A stretch of 64,000 nt of DNA from Pseudomonas purpurea (GCF_039908635.1 NZ_CP150918.1:1922001-1986000), one strand, 5' to 3'. Positions 9,692 to 20,432 are shown, counted from the stretch's first letter. Notes: generated by a model not told the origin, from the sequence alone. Numbers and translations are program-made.

Positions 9692-9922
9692 GGCGAGTAC
9701 TCATCGTTCAATGGAGTCTGATTGATAGACCCTCGCGGCAGATGTCGCAAGGTCTGCCGGCCCAGCGAATGCAGCCTGATCCAGCCTCGTGATAATAGTG
9801 CCGGTATCCTTATCACTGCCGTCGATGGCGAACCCACCGGGCGCTTGATAGTGCTGCCGCGTGGTCAGTGGCTGTGGCTAGACTGCGAGAACACGCCCCC
9901 CGCACTCTTCGAGGACAGATCA

Positions 9923-10684
9923 ATGAGCATGACGTTTTCCGGCCAGGTAGCTTTGGTGACAGGCGCTGCTGCTGGTATCGGCCGCGCAACGGCCCTGGCA
10001 TTCGCCGCCGAAGGCTTGAAAGTCGTGGTTTCCGACCTCGATGTGGCGGGTGGCGAGGGCACGGTCCAGTTGATTCGGGCCGGCGGCGGCGAAGCTGTGT
10101 TCGTGCGCTGCAATGTCACCCTGGAAGCCGACGTCCAGAACCTGATGGCGCAGGCTGTGAATGCGTATGGTCGTGTTGACTACGCCTTCAATAACGCCGG
10201 GATCGAGATCGAAAAAGGCAAACTTGCAGAGGGCACGGTGGAGGAGTTCGACGCGATCATGGGCGTCAACGTCAAAGGTGTCTGGCTGTGCATGAAGCAC
10301 CAGTTGCCCTTGATGCTCGCTCAGGGCGGCGGGGCTATCGTCAATACCGCGTCCGTGGCAGGGCTGGGCGCTGCGCCGAAAATGAGCATCTACGCGGCGT
10401 CCAAACATGCCGTGATCGGCCTCACCAAATCGGCGGCGATCGAGTACGCGAAGAAGCAAATCCGGGTCAACGCGGTATGTCCGGCGGTGATCGACACCGA
10501 CATGTTCCGTCGGGCTTATGAGGCAGACCCGAAAAAGGCCGAATTTGCCAGCGCGATGCACCCGGTCGGGCGGATTGGCAAGGTTGAGGAAATCGCCAGC
10601 GCGGTGCTCTATCTGTGCAGCGACGGCGCGGCGTTCACCACAGGCCATTCGCTGGCAGTCGATGGGGGTGTGACCGCGATCTAG
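9923..10684 (+). CDS. SDR family oxidoreductase
   Basis: A 253-residue classical short-chain dehydrogenase. The cofactor motif is TGAAAGIGRA (about residues 13-22), with NNAG, the catalytic Ser in NTASVAGLG, and the YAASK Tyr-Lys pair. The C-terminal VDGGVTAI end is typical. SDRs of this class oxidise or reduce alcohols and carbonyls with NAD(P)H; the substrate is not evident. The start at 9923 is the first codon compatible with the fold and follows a gaggac stretch. The longer frame from 9722 would add an unlikely extension. A strong terminator follows. Confidence 0.88.
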   Translation: MSMTFSGQVALVTGAAAGIGRATALAFAAEGLKVVVSDLDVAGGEGTVQLIRAGGGEAVFVRCNVTLEADVQNLMAQAVNAYGRVDYAFNNAGIEIEKGKLAEGTVEEFDAIMGVNVKGVWLCMKHQLPLMLAQGGGAIVNTASVAGLGAAPKMSIYAASKHAVIGLTKSAAIEYAKKQIRVNAVCPAVIDTDMFRRAYEADPKKAEFASAMHPVGRIGKVEEIASAVLYLCSDGAAFTTGHSLAVDGGVTAI

Positions 10685-10744
10685 TCGACTCGTCGAGGGC
10701 AAACGGCTCTGACGCTGTGGTGGAGCGAAAACCCGTCACGTAGG

Positions 10745-10780
10745 AAAACCCCGCGCTATCACGCGGGGTTTTTCTTTTTC
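10745..10780. terminator. Rho-independent terminator after SDR gene
   Basis: The hairpin CCCCGCG-ctatca-CGCGGGG is flanked by AAAA on the left and TTTTTC on the right, so it could work on both strands. It lies about 60 bp after the SDR stop. Confidence 0.85.
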
Positions 10781-10925
10781 TCAAACATGCCTCACGACGA
10801 GCCTCGGGCGATGTGTTTCAAAGCGTTAGCTCAGCGCTTTTTGACGGCGTTGTCGCACATCGTTCCGTGAGTGCCTGTGCTTAACTGCGAGCAGAAAAAA
10901 CAACCGGTTAGGGAGATGGTTACTC

Positions 10926-12332
10926 ATGGAATTGAGAATCGATCGACAGGCCATGGTGCCCGTCGTGCAGCAAATCGTCGACGCGCTGGCTGGCTGGATT
11001 CGCCAGGGCGCGGTACAGCCTGGAACGCGCCTGCCTTCCGTTCGCCAACTGGCCAAGGACAATCTGCTCAGTCAGTCGAGCGTCTTCGAAGCCTATGAGC
11101 GGATGATTGCCCAAGGCGTTCTCGCCGCACGCCAGGGCTCGGGTTTTGTCGTCGCCGAGCCGCCAATCGTGGTCACCCATCCGGGCGACAAGCCCTGGTA
11201 CGAAGGTGCCGAGGCCAATTGGGAGCGGTTTACCGACAGTCCGCTGGGGGAGTTGAAGTTGGGGTGTGGCGGCTTGCCGGAGAGCTGGCGCGAGAGTGAT
11301 GACCTCAGCTATGCCATTCGCGAGGTGGCGCGCACCGACATGGCCGGGTTGTTCAACTACAGCACGCCCTTGGGGCTGCCGGCCTTGCGCCAACAGCTTC
11401 ACAAGCGCTTGAAGCACATCAACATCGAGGTTGATGAAGGGCGAATCATGACCACCCACGGTGCGAGCCACGGGCTGGACCTGATCGTGCGTACGCTGCT
11501 CAAGCCGGGCGATTGCGTGGTGGTTGAAACCCCCGGTTACTCGAATCTTTTCGATTTGCTGCGCCTGCACGGCATCACCTTGCTCGAGGTGCCGAGAACC
11601 CCGCGAGGGCCGGACGTCGAGGCGCTTGAAAGGCTTTTGAGTCGCCATCAGCCCCGAGCCCTGTTCATCAACAGCCTGTATCACAACCCCACGGGCAGCA
11701 GCCTGACACCGACCATCGCCCAGCGCATCCTGGAACTGGCCAAAGCCCATGGCCTGTTGATTGTCGAAGACGATGTCTACGCAGATTTACAAAGCAGTGC
11801 CGGTACTCGCCTGGCGGCCCTGGACACCGATCAGTCGGTGATTTACGTCGGCAGTTTCTCGAAAACCCTCAGCAGTTCGCTGCGGGTCGGTTTTGTGGTG
11901 GCCAGCGCCGAGATCATCTCGCGCCTGGCGGAAGTGAAAATGGTCAGTGGCATGGGCGCTTCACGCTTTTGCGAGTCGGTGCTGTGCGGCCTGCTGGCCA
12001 ACGGTGCCTATCGCAAACTGGTGCAGCGTCAGCGCCAGCGGTTGAGCGGTGACATGGCCAGCGCATTGCAGGTCCTGGAGGACGCCGAATGGCAGGTGTT
12101 CGGCAGGCCCAGTGGCGGCCTGTTTATCTGGGGGCGATCGCAGCTGTGTGACTACCCTCGGGTGCGTACGCTGGCGCAGCAATGTGGTGTGTTGTTGTCG
12201 TCCCGGACTGCGTTCAGCCCCGGTGGCGAAGCCAGTGACTGGCTGCGTATCAACGTCGCCTATGCCAGTGATCCGCGTGCGTTGAGGTTTTTCCAGGCAA
12301 CAGCTTTGCCGGATCGACGTCAACCGTCCTGA
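10926..12332 (+). CDS. MocR/GntR-type regulator with aminotransferase domain
   Basis: The 468-residue protein joins an N-terminal GntR winged helix (about residues 1-75; [31 protein letters not shown]) to a fold-type I aminotransferase-like domain. The latter includes [20 protein letters not shown] and the PLP-lysine motif [15 protein letters not shown]. Such MocR proteins usually sense an amine or PLP-derived ligand and control adjacent genes. Neighbours are an SDR on the left and a chemoreceptor on the right, neither clearly a target. The ATG at 10926 follows a GGGAGAT ribosome site. It could also be annotated as an aminotransferase; catalytic activity is doubtful for this architecture. Confidence 0.9.
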   Translation: MELRIDRQAMVPVVQQIVDALAGWIRQGAVQPGTRLPSVRQLAKDNLLSQSSVFEAYERMIAQGVLAARQGSGFVVAEPPIVVTHPGDKPWYEGAEANWERFTDSPLGELKLGCGGLPESWRESDDLSYAIREVARTDMAGLFNYSTPLGLPALRQQLHKRLKHINIEVDEGRIMTTHGASHGLDLIVRTLLKPGDCVVVETPGYSNLFDLLRLHGITLLEVPRTPRGPDVEALERLLSRHQPRALFINSLYHNPTGSSLTPTIAQRILELAKAHGLLIVEDDVYADLQSSAGTRLAALDTDQSVIYVGSFSKTLSSSLRVGFVVASAEIISRLAEVKMVSGMGASRFCESVLCGLLANGAYRKLVQRQRQRLSGDMASALQVLEDAEWQVFGRPSGGLFIWGRSQLCDYPRVRTLAQQCGVLLSSRTAFSPGGEASDWLRINVAYASDPRALRFFQATALPDRRQPS

Positions 12333-12462
12333 AAACGACGTTGACGTAGCTTTTGGCCATTATTCCGACGCCAGAGACTTGTGTGTCCGTAGCCTCGTTG
12401 CGAATCTGCATGAACTGAAAATGGCCTTGCTGCCATTGGGCATTGGAAGGGGACTACGCGCA

Positions 12463-14430
12463 ATGATTTCGGCCGTGCAAGGACGTTTTGCCAACCTCGG
12501 TATGGCGAAAAAACTGGGTGTCGGGTTTGTTCTGGTCTTGCTGCTGACAGCGCTGGTGGCCGCGATTGGAGTCTGGTCGCTGCAAGCCATCAGTCAGCGT
12601 TTCGAGGGGCTCAAGCAGATGTCCTCGCTCAACAGCGGCCTGCTCAAGGTTCGCCTGCTGGAGCAGGAATACGCTTTGCACGGCAACCCGAATACTGCGC
12701 AAGCCCTGCATCAGGGGGTGGACGGGCTGGTAGAAATGGCGGCGCAGCTCAAGGCCCGGTCACCGGCCAGTGTCCCGGTCATGAACGATGTCGAGCAATC
12801 ACTGGGGGCTTATCGCAAAGCCTTCGATGAGTTTGTCGAGCTGACCCAGGCCAAGGACCTTGCGCTGGAAATGGCCAGTTGGTCGGTGTCCAGCGTGGCC
12901 AACAACCTTGATGTGTTGCAGGCCGGGCTCGCCGACGATGGTGCCTACACTCTCAAGCAATCCCAGGGCACCGACGGTGCGCAGTTCATCGAGCAGGCCA
13001 ATCAGGTGAGCCAGGTGTCGCGCTTGATGTTGCAGGCCATGAACGAGGCCCGCGTGCGGCTGGACCAGAGCCGCAAGGGCGATGACGAGAATGCCGAACA
13101 AGGCAAGATCGAGCAGGCCGATCAGGCGTTGAGCCAGGCTGAAGCACTGAAAAATACCGTCAAGGACGCCGGCTATCAGACGGTACTCACCGAGGTGGCG
13201 GGGCATATCGCCAGTTTCAGCGAGAAACTCACCGAGTACACCGGGTTACTGACGCAGGAAAAGAAGGTCTATCAACAACTGCATGAACGCGCCGCTCAGG
13301 TGGTTGAGCGCGTCAACCAGGCTTATGGCGCTGAAGACCAGTCGATGCAGGCCGAGCTGCACAAGAACTCACTGTTGATCATTGGCTCCTCAGCCCTGGC
13401 ATTGCTGGTCGGCTTGATTGCCGCGTGGGTGATCACCCGGTTGATCGTCGCGCCGCTGCGCAGTGTGATTCAAGTCGCCCGGCAGATAGCCGCCGGCGAC
13501 CTGAGTGCCAGGGTGCAGGTCACCCGTCGCGATGAAATCGGCCAGTTGATGCAGGCCATGCAGCAAATGGGCGCCGGGCTGAGCGCTATCGTCAGTGGCT
13601 TGCAGGCGGGGATCGAGCAGTTGGCGAGTTCCGCGCAGTCGTTGTCGGCAGTCACCGAGCAGACCAACCTTGAGGTCAGCAGCCAGAAAGAGGAAACCGA
13701 GCAAGTCGCCACCGCCATGAACCAGATGACCGCCACCGTGCATGATGTGGCGCGTAACGCCGAAGAGGCGGCGCATGCTGCGCAAACGGCTGATGGCAAG
13801 GTTGAAAGCGGTCAGCAGGTGGTGCGCCAGAGCATGCAGCGGATCGAGCAATTGGCCGATTCGGCGACATCGGCGAGCAGCAGCATCGAGAGCCTCAGCG
13901 CGCAAATCCAGAATATCGGTACCGTGCTCGGCGTCATCAAGAGCGTTGCCGAGCAAACCAACCTGCTGGCGCTCAACGCGGCCATCGAAGCGGCTCGTGC
14001 GGGCGAGCAGGGCAGGGGCTTTGCCGTGGTGGCGGACGAAGTCCGGGCCTTGGCCAAGCGTACGCAGCAGTCGACCGAAGAAATTGAACGACTGGTAAGT
14101 GCCTTGCGTGCAGCAGCCCATTCTTCGGTACAGCAGATTCAAAGCAGCGGTGAGTTGGTCAAACTGGCGGTCAGCGATGCGCTACAGACCGAGAGCGCTC
14201 TGGGCAGCATCGCGGCGGCGGTGTCGCTGATCCAGCAGATGAATCAGCAAATTGCCGCGGCGGCCGAGCAGCAGAGTTCGGTGGCGGAAGAAATCAATCG
14301 CAGCGTGACCAGCATTCGTGCCAGCGCCGATCAGTCTTCGCTGGCGATGCAGGGCAACGCGGCGTCGAGCATCGAGCTGGCGCAGTTGGGGGCAGAGTTG
14401 AAGGGGATGGTGGGGCATTTCCGGCTGTGA
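12463..14430 (+). CDS. methyl-accepting chemotaxis protein, probable HBM sensor domain
   Basis: About 655 residues. There is one TM helix near residues 15-40, a long helical periplasmic region (about 41-305), a second TM (about 308-332), a HAMP domain ([21 protein letters not shown]) and a cytoplasmic signalling domain. The latter carries the hairpin tip [20 protein letters not shown] and [17 protein letters not shown] roughly 260-residue all-helical sensor is the size of helical bimodular (HBM) receptors such as McpS, which bind organic acids; this assignment rests on size and helical character only. The start at 12463 follows GGAAGGGGA. In-frame TTG (12379) and ATG (12421) starts would add a non-conserved leader. 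Confidence 0.88.
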   Translation: MISAVQGRFANLGMAKKLGVGFVLVLLLTALVAAIGVWSLQAISQRFEGLKQMSSLNSGLLKVRLLEQEYALHGNPNTAQALHQGVDGLVEMAAQLKARSPASVPVMNDVEQSLGAYRKAFDEFVELTQAKDLALEMASWSVSSVANNLDVLQAGLADDGAYTLKQSQGTDGAQFIEQANQVSQVSRLMLQAMNEARVRLDQSRKGDDENAEQGKIEQADQALSQAEALKNTVKDAGYQTVLTEVAGHIASFSEKLTEYTGLLTQEKKVYQQLHERAAQVVERVNQAYGAEDQSMQAELHKNSLLIIGSSALALLVGLIAAWVITRLIVAPLRSVIQVARQIAAGDLSARVQVTRRDEIGQLMQAMQQMGAGLSAIVSGLQAGIEQLASSAQSLSAVTEQTNLEVSSQKEETEQVATAMNQMTATVHDVARNAEEAAHAAQTADGKVESGQQVVRQSMQRIEQLADSATSASSSIESLSAQIQNIGTVLGVIKSVAEQTNLLALNAAIEAARAGEQGRGFAVVADEVRALAKRTQQSTEEIERLVSALRAAAHSSVQQIQSSGELVKLAVSDALQTESALGSIAAAVSLIQQMNQQIAAAAEQQSSVAEEINRSVTSIRASADQSSLAMQGNAASSIELAQLGAELKGMVGHFRL

Positions 14431-14473
14431 GGTGCCGGGTGGCTTGCTGGCCGGTGTTCTGGCAATAACAGTC

Positions 14474-14501
14474 AAGCCGCACGAGGGTTCGTGCGGCTTG
14501 T
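14474..14501. terminator. bidirectional terminator-like hairpin
   Basis: AAGCCGCACGA-ggg-TTCGTGCGGCTT is a near-perfect 11-bp stem between the convergent chemoreceptor gene and the leftward hypothetical gene. It lacks a long T run. Confidence 0.6.
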
Positions 14502-14507
14502 CGTTGA

Positions 14508-15278
14508 TCAGTCGTAAATCACTTTCTTCTTCCAGTCGGCATCGGTCTCGGCGTCTTTGAGACCTTCGGTCAATTGGTTGACCTCACCTTCGACGGGTTG
14601 AGTGCTGGCCAATACCTGGGCGTTGGCGCGCTCCAGCAGTTTTTCCAGATACTGAAGCTGTTCGCTGTACAGCGCCGGGTCCTGCTGTTTGCGCAGGTAC
14701 TGTACGCCACGCTCGAAGGCCAGGCGGGCTTGCCCTGGCTGGTTCTGTTGCAGGGCATGCTGGCCGAGGTTATTGAAGAACTCGATGTGCAGCAGCACCA
14801 GGATATGGCGAATTTCCTTGATCCAGCGCTTGGCTTCGTTGGTCGGCAGGAAGCCGTCCTGGGCAGCGCGCGTCACTTGGCCATGCATGGCTTCAAGCAG
14901 GAAACGCACATCCTTGGCCTTGGCTTCGGTCAGGATCGGTGCCGGCGGGTTGTTCACCGGGATCGATTCGCCTTGGGCCACCAGCGCATTCAGTTCGCTG
15001 ATGCGTGCCTTTACGGCTGCATTGGTCTTTTCAAGATGGAGCAGGCGCTGGCAAACGTTGAGTTCCAGGCGGGTCAACAGCAGCTTGAGGGCTGGCGTCA
15101 TGTACTGGCCGGGAAACGTCTCGGTGAGTTCGCCGCAGCGACGCAGGCGATCATTGAGTTCGACCTTGGTGCGGGCCTTTTCCAGTTTATTGTTATCCAC
15201 CACATGGTTCATGTAGCCAATGGCGATCAATAGGGCGAGCCCAGCTACAACGAGCAGGCCGATCATGAGTGGTGTCAC
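14508..15278 (-). CDS. hypothetical membrane-anchored protein
   Basis: A 256-residue protein I do not recognise by function. It has one N-terminal TM helix (about residues 4-22, MIGLLVVAGLALLIAIGYM). The remainder is soluble, mostly helical and rich in Leu, Gln and Glu, including a possible tetratricopeptide-like pair (LGQHALQQNQPGQARLAFER, then YLRKQQDPALYSEQLQYLEKLLERA). This suggests an inner-membrane-anchored scaffold. Start GTG at 15278 follows AGAGG at a good spacing; ATG at 15266 is the alternative. It stands alone next to the tRNA cluster. Confidence 0.75.
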   Translation of the reverse strand: MTPLMIGLLVVAGLALLIAIGYMNHVVDNNKLEKARTKVELNDRLRRCGELTETFPGQYMTPALKLLLTRLELNVCQRLLHLEKTNAAVKARISELNALVAQGESIPVNNPPAPILTEAKAKDVRFLLEAMHGQVTRAAQDGFLPTNEAKRWIKEIRHILVLLHIEFFNNLGQHALQQNQPGQARLAFERGVQYLRKQQDPALYSEQLQYLEKLLERANAQVLASTQPVEGEVNQLTEGLKDAETDADWKKKVIYD

Positions 15279-15557
15279 CGTTAAGACCTCTTTATAGGGT
15301 TCGCGTGCGAGTGTAGTGGCTAAGCATAGGGGCGCATAGGGCCGGACGACGAGTTGATGGAAGCGGTGGCCGTACCTATATAGACAGTAGATAGAGAGTA
15401 GCGCGGCGATCGCACATTGCTACCATCTGCCGGGAGTGGACTATAGCGCCTTGTCCGGTGCCAGAATATAGGCGCCAAACACCGGGCGCGAGATAGGCCG
15501 CAAACCACCCCGGAAGGATGGCGAAGTCATTGATTTAAATAAATTTATCTCAGGGGG

Positions 15558-15586
15558 TTGACGACCCCTCAATCCATCCATAGAAT
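15558..15586 (+). promoter_or_regulatory. sigma70 promoter of the tRNA cluster with GC-rich discriminator
   Basis: TTGACG at 15558-15563, a 17-bp spacer and TAGAAT at 15581-15586 form a good sigma70 promoter about 60 bp upstream of the first tRNA. The bases after the -10 are gcgcgcc, the GC-rich discriminator typical of stringently controlled stable RNA promoters. The rest of the 15279-15646 gap holds no gene that I can support. Confidence 0.8.
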
Positions 15587-15646
15587 GCGCGCCACTTACA
15601 GCGGAAAGCAAACAGTGAAACGCGGTAGGGAGTGAAGTTGTAGTGT

Positions 15647-15722
15647 GTCCCCTTCGTCTAGTGGCCTAGGACACCGCCCTTTCACGGCGGTAACAGGGGT
15701 TCGAGTCCCCTAGGGGACGCCA
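15647..15722 (+). tRNA. tRNA-Glu (UUC), copy 1
   Basis: A 76-nt cloverleaf with acceptor GTCCCCT/AGGGGAC, encoded CCA end and T-loop GGTTCGAGTCC. The anticodon stem-loop CCGCC-ctTTCac-GGCGG places UUC in the loop. It is identical to the copy at 15905. Confidence 0.97.
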
Positions 15723-15724
15723 AT

Positions 15725-15800
<76 letters not shown>

Positions 15801-15904
15801 TTTTTAAACAGCATTGCTTTCGGGCGGTGTTGAGTGAAACCAGAACCAAGTCTCCGGATGCGGGTCTGGACACTGGAACACACACCATGTGTTCCGGGTA
15901 GCGT

Positions 15905-15980
15905 GTCCCCTTCGTCTAGTGGCCTAGGACACCGCCCTTTCACGGCGGTAACAGGGGTTCGAGTCCCCTAGGGGACGCCA
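15905..15980 (+). tRNA. tRNA-Glu (UUC), copy 2
   Basis: Identical in sequence to the tRNA-Glu at 15647, including the encoded CCA. Together with the following tRNA-Gly it forms a second copy of the pair, offset by about 258 bp; the 104-bp spacer between pairs carries no gene I can recognise. Confidence 0.97.
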
Positions 15981-15983
15981 TTT

Positions 15984-16059
<76 letters not shown>

Positions 16060-16067
16060 TATTTAAC

Positions 16068-16097
16068 AAAAACGCCGCTCATTGAGCGGCGTTTTTG
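16068..16097 (+). terminator. Rho-independent terminator of the tRNA operon
   Basis: AACGCCGCTCA-t-TGAGCGGCGTT stem followed by TTTTTG, 10 nt after the last tRNA. Confidence 0.9.
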
Positions 16098-16409
16098 TGT
16101 GCGCGCGATTTAACACCCTGCGCATTGCAAAGGCTCGCCAGTCAGACTGTGCGGGCCTTTTTACATTTCAGCCGTCTCACGCAGAGGTTGTTTCGTAGCG
16201 GGGCATCCCCATGCGTTTCCTGTCTTACAAAATGTTACCGATCGCACCCGTGCTCAGTAAAAAATGGTTCAGGTAACAACCCTGAGTACAGCCAGGTGGT
16301 CTTCGAACCTGTCGCGGGTTGAACTCAAGTCCCGTGCAAGCGGCGTTCTTGCGGCTCTGACAGGTTTCTTCGACCGCAGTCAGGAGAGTTGGCTGATTGA
16401 TTGCATATG

Positions 16410-16423
16410 CTTGTACGTACAAG
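16410..16423. promoter_or_regulatory. 14-bp perfect palindrome, HutC/GntR-like operator
   Basis: CTTGTACGTACAAG is a perfect palindrome 160 bp upstream of the hisJ-like start. It matches the TGTA-N2-TACA core (CTTGTA-N2-TACAAG) recalled as the Pseudomonas HutC operator, HutC being the GntR-type urocanate-responsive repressor of histidine use. Its position before a HisJ-type transporter fits that role. Binding is inferred only. The rest of the 16098-16583 gap shows no gene. Confidence 0.6.
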
Positions 16424-16583
16424 TAAGTGTATGTGCGTAAGAGTCGCCAGGAGGCGTTGACACACAGGATGGCGTCAAAGCACCTGCTTGAGGTTTTGCC
16501 CAGGCTTCACAGCGTCGCAGGCATGCCGGCAACACTATCCATGCGCCACAAGCGCCCATCGTGGTTTTAGGAATCGAATAATA

Positions 16584-17366
16584 ATGAAAAGAACATTGCT
16601 GACCCTTTCTGCTCTGGCGATGTGCATGGCCGCAGGTGTAGCCACGGCCAAGGAATACAAAGAACTGCGGTTTGGTGTTGATCCTTCTTATGCGCCGTTC
16701 GAGTCCAAAGCGGCCGACGGTAGCCTCACCGGGTTCGACATTGATCTGGGTAATGCCATCTGCGCTGAGTTGAAGGTCACGTGCAAATGGGTCGAAAGTG
16801 ACTTCGACGGTACGATTCCTGGCTTGAAGGCCAATAAATTCGACGGCGTGATCTCCTCCATGACCGTCACCCCGGCCCGTGAGAAGGTGATCGACTTCTC
16901 CACCGAGTTGTTCTCCGGCCCGACCGCGATGGTCTACAAAAAAGGCGCCACTGTCGGCATCGATCCGGCTGCTCTTAAAGGCAAGAAGGTCGGTTATGAG
17001 CAGGGCTCCATTCAGGAAGCCTATGCCAAGTCGGTACTGGATAAGGTCGGGGTGGAAACCAAGGCTTACGCCAACCAGGACCAGGTCTATGCGGACTTGA
17101 TCTCCGGTCGTCTCGACGCTTCGATCCAGGACATGCTGCAAGCCGAACTGGGTTTTTTGAAGTCGCCGCAAGGGGCTGATTTCGAAGTCAGCAAACCGGT
17201 CGATGATCCTTTGCTGCCGGCCAAAACGGCGGTAGGTATCGCCAAGGGCAACGCCGAGCTCAAGGCCTTTATCGATAAAGGCATCAAGGCGCTTCACGAT
17301 AACGGCACCTACGATGCGATCCAGAAAAAGCACTTCGGTGATCTGAATCTCTACAGCGGCAAGTAA
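16584..17366 (+). CDS. hisJ: basic amino-acid ABC transporter periplasmic binding protein (HisJ/ArgT-like)
   Basis: The 260-residue product has a signal peptide (MKRTLLTLSALAMCMAAGVATA, cleavage near residue 22). The mature protein shows the family pattern: RFGVDPSYAPFESK, GFDIDLGNAICAEL, WVESDFDGTIPGLKANKFDGVISSMTVTPAREKVIDFS. These are the Asp, Ser, Thr and Arg contacts for the ligand alpha-amino and carboxyl groups in HisJ/LAO proteins. The frame runs from 16488, but the signal peptide fixes the start at 16584. It is the first gene of a four-gene importer. Ligand is histidine, arginine, lysine or ornithine by family; the upstream palindrome favours histidine. Confidence 0.9.
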   Translation: MKRTLLTLSALAMCMAAGVATAKEYKELRFGVDPSYAPFESKAADGSLTGFDIDLGNAICAELKVTCKWVESDFDGTIPGLKANKFDGVISSMTVTPAREKVIDFSTELFSGPTAMVYKKGATVGIDPAALKGKKVGYEQGSIQEAYAKSVLDKVGVETKAYANQDQVYADLISGRLDASIQDMLQAELGFLKSPQGADFEVSKPVDDPLLPAKTAVGIAKGNAELKAFIDKGIKALHDNGTYDAIQKKHFGDLNLYSGK

Positions 17367-17372
17367 TGCCCC

Positions 17373-17402
17373 GTGCCTGTCCTCGCGACGGGCACTTTTT
17401 TA
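17373..17402 (+). terminator. intercistronic attenuator hairpin after the binding-protein gene
   Basis: GTGCCTGTC-ctcgc-GACGGGCAC (one G-U pair) followed by TTTTTT, lying between the binding-protein and permease genes. Such hairpins commonly keep the binding protein more abundant than the membrane parts. Confidence 0.75.
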
Positions 17403-17422
17403 TCGCTATAGGTCCCTGAATT

Positions 17423-18151
17423 ATGTTCGAAGCACTGTTACAGACGCTTGGGTTCTCCGCGTTCAGCTTGCAGGGGTTTGGCCCTCTGTTGCTGGAAGGC
17501 ACCTGGATGACCGTCAAGCTATCGATACTGTCGCTGTTGTTGAGCGTTTTGCTTGGTCTGATCGGCGCCAGCGCCAAACTCTCCAGCGTCAAGCTGTTCC
17601 GGATTCCCGCCCAGCTTTACACCACGTTGATTCGCGGTGTGCCGGACCTGGTGCTGATGCTGCTGATTTTCTACAGCCTGCAAACCTGGCTGACGGGGCT
17701 CACTGTAGCGCTGGACTGGGAATACATCGAGATCAACCCATTCGGTGCCGGGATCATCACCCTGGGCTTTATCTACGGTGCTTATTTCACCGAGACCTTT
17801 CGTGGCGCGATCCTCGCGGTGCCCCGTGGGCAGATGGAAGCGGCCACCGCCTACGGCTTGAGTCGCGCCCAGCGTTTTCGTTTTGTGGTGTTCCCGCAGA
17901 TGATGCGCTTTGCCCTGCCGGGCATCGGTAACAACTGGATGGTAATTCTCAAGGCCACTGCGCTGGTGTCGATCATCGGCCTGGCCGACCTGGTCAAAGC
18001 CGCTCAGGACGCCGGCAAAAGCACCTATCAACTGTTCTATTTTCTGGTGTTGGCAGCGCTGATCTATCTGGTGATCACCAGCGCTTCAAACGTTGTGCTG
18101 CGCTGGCTTGAACGGCATTACGCAGCAGGTTCCCGGGAGGCCGTACGATGA
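17423..18151 (+). CDS. hisQ: amino-acid ABC transporter permease (HisQ-like)
   Basis: A 242-residue inner-membrane permease of the polar-amino-acid family. It has a TM near residues 25-45 (MTVKLSILSLLLSVLLGLIGA), PDLVLMLLIFY, and the ATPase-contact EAA loop (RGQMEAATAYGLSRAQRFRFVVFPQMMRFALPG, about 135-165), followed by further TMs. It pairs with the next permease, whose ATG overlaps its stop (ATGA at 18148). It forms the heterodimeric channel of the importer. Confidence 0.9.
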   Translation: MFEALLQTLGFSAFSLQGFGPLLLEGTWMTVKLSILSLLLSVLLGLIGASAKLSSVKLFRIPAQLYTTLIRGVPDLVLMLLIFYSLQTWLTGLTVALDWEYIEINPFGAGIITLGFIYGAYFTETFRGAILAVPRGQMEAATAYGLSRAQRFRFVVFPQMMRFALPGIGNNWMVILKATALVSIIGLADLVKAAQDAGKSTYQLFYFLVLAALIYLVITSASNVVLRWLERHYAAGSREAVR

Positions 18152-18858
18152 TTGAGCTCATGCAGGAATACTGGAAACCCTTCCTTTATAGCGACGGCTA
18201 TCACATCACCGGCCTGGCGATGACCTTGTGGTTACTCGCGGCGTCGATCTTCATCGGTTTTCTGGTGTCGATCCCGCTGTCGATTGCCCGGGTTTCGCCC
18301 AAGCTTTACGTGCGTTGGCCAGTGCAGTTCTACACCTACCTGTTCCGCGGCACGCCGCTGTATATCCAGCTACTGATCTGCTACACCGGGATCTACAGCC
18401 TGGCGGCCGTTCGTGCACAGCCAGTGCTTGATGCGTTCTTTCGCGATGCGATGAACTGCACCATTCTGGCCTTTGCCCTGAACACCTGCGCCTACACCAC
18501 GGAGATTTTCGCCGGGGCGATCCGCAGCATGGCCCACGGTGAAGTCGAAGCCGCCAAGGCCTACGGTCTGACGGGCTGGAAGCTTTACGCCTACGTGATC
18601 ATGCCTTCGGCCCTGCGCCGTTCGCTGCCCTACTACAGCAACGAAGTGATCCTGATGCTGCACTCGACCACCGTGGCCTTCACCGCAACCATTCCGGACA
18701 TCCTGAAAATTGCGCGTGACGCCAACTCGGCGACCTTCCTGACCTTTCAGTCGTTTGGCATCAGTGCGCTGATCTACCTGACGGTCACCTTTGCGCTGGT
18801 CGGCCTGTTTCGTATTGCCGAGCGTCGTTGGCTGGCCTTTCTCGGCCCGGCTCACTAG
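18148..18858 (+). CDS. hisM: amino-acid ABC transporter permease (HisM-like)
   Basis: The second permease (236 aa), with TMs near residues 20-45 and later. The RGTPLYIQLLICYTG motif is characteristic of the HisM subgroup, and the EAA loop is AHGEVEAAKAYGLTGWKLYAYVIMPSALRRSLP. It overlaps the upstream permease by four bases and precedes the ATPase gene by about 100 bp. Confidence 0.9.
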   Translation: MIELMQEYWKPFLYSDGYHITGLAMTLWLLAASIFIGFLVSIPLSIARVSPKLYVRWPVQFYTYLFRGTPLYIQLLICYTGIYSLAAVRAQPVLDAFFRDAMNCTILAFALNTCAYTTEIFAGAIRSMAHGEVEAAKAYGLTGWKLYAYVIMPSALRRSLPYYSNEVILMLHSTTVAFTATIPDILKIARDANSATFLTFQSFGISALIYLTVTFALVGLFRIAERRWLAFLGPAH

Positions 18859-18873
18859 GACTTAGAGCCCCAT

Positions 18874-18899
18874 GCGGCCGCTCATCAGGCCGCGGCTTT
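18874..18899 (+). terminator. possible attenuator between permease and ATPase genes
   Basis: GCGGCC-gctcatca-GGCCGC followed by ggcttttt. The stem is only 6 bp, so termination efficiency is doubtful; the downstream gene most likely still belongs to the operon. Confidence 0.35.
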
Positions 18900-18959
18900 T
18901 TCGCCGACTGCGACATTTACGCAGCGGCGATCCATTTTCCCTTTGAGGATGCTGCGCAC

Positions 18960-19724
<765 letters not shown>

Positions 19725-19792
19725 GCATCGCCGTCGCGTCGCGGTGTTGAGGGGGTACTCAACACCACGAGGCAGCCTTGGGTCAGGCTGCT

Positions 19793-20431
19793 TTACATGG
19801 ACAGGATCAGGCGTCCTGCAAACAGAATCAGAATCACCCCCATGGTTCGTTCGAACCAATGCCCCATGCGCATGAACAGCAACCGTATCCGGGCGCTGGA
19901 AAAGAACAGCGCCACAATGACGAACCACAGCGCGTTCACAAAACACATCCAGACTCCGTACAGCGCCTGAATCTTCAGCGGTGTCGTGGTACTGATGAGG
20001 GTGGTGAATATCGCCAGGAAAAACAGCGTGGCCTTGGGGTTGGTGGCGTTGGTCAGAAACCCGGTGGTGAACGCCTTCAGCAGCGTTTGCTCGACCAGCG
20101 GTTCGTCGCTGGGCTTGTCGCCTTCCAGTGCGGTCTTGGGTTTGCTGCGCAGCAGGCTCACCCCGAGGTAAAGAATGTAGGCACCGCCCACCACTTTGGC
20201 GACGGTCAGCAGCCAAGGGGTGGTGTGCATCAGCGCGCCAACCCCGAGCAAGGTGTACAGCACGTGCACCGAAATACCGGCGCCGATTCCCAGGGCGGTA
20301 CAGATCCCGATCAAACGACCAAACCGCACACTCTGACGAATGGTCACGGCAAAGTCGGGCCCGGGGGCGACTACCGCCAGAAAGTGGATGGTCGCCAGCG
20401 CAAGGAACTCGCCTAGGTAATTGGAAAACAT
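19793..20431 (-). CDS. LysE/RhtB family amino-acid exporter
   Basis: A 212-residue inner-membrane protein with about six TM segments and the family hallmarks: VVAPGPDFAVTIRQSVRFGRLIGICTALGIGAG near the N-terminus, GGAYILYLGVSLLRS, and FLTNATNPKATLFFLAIFT in the middle. LysE/RhtB proteins export amino acids and analogues. The ATG lies directly at the end of the upstream oxygenase gene (stop at 20433), with its ribosome site (GGAG) inside that gene, so expression is coupled. Context suggests that the exported compound is the oxygenase product. Confidence 0.9.
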   Translation of the reverse strand: MFSNYLGEFLALATIHFLAVVAPGPDFAVTIRQSVRFGRLIGICTALGIGAGISVHVLYTLLGVGALMHTTPWLLTVAKVVGGAYILYLGVSLLRSKPKTALEGDKPSDEPLVEQTLLKAFTTGFLTNATNPKATLFFLAIFTTLISTTTPLKIQALYGVWMCFVNALWFVIVALFFSSARIRLLFMRMGHWFERTMGVILILFAGRLILSM

Positions 20432-20432
20432 T

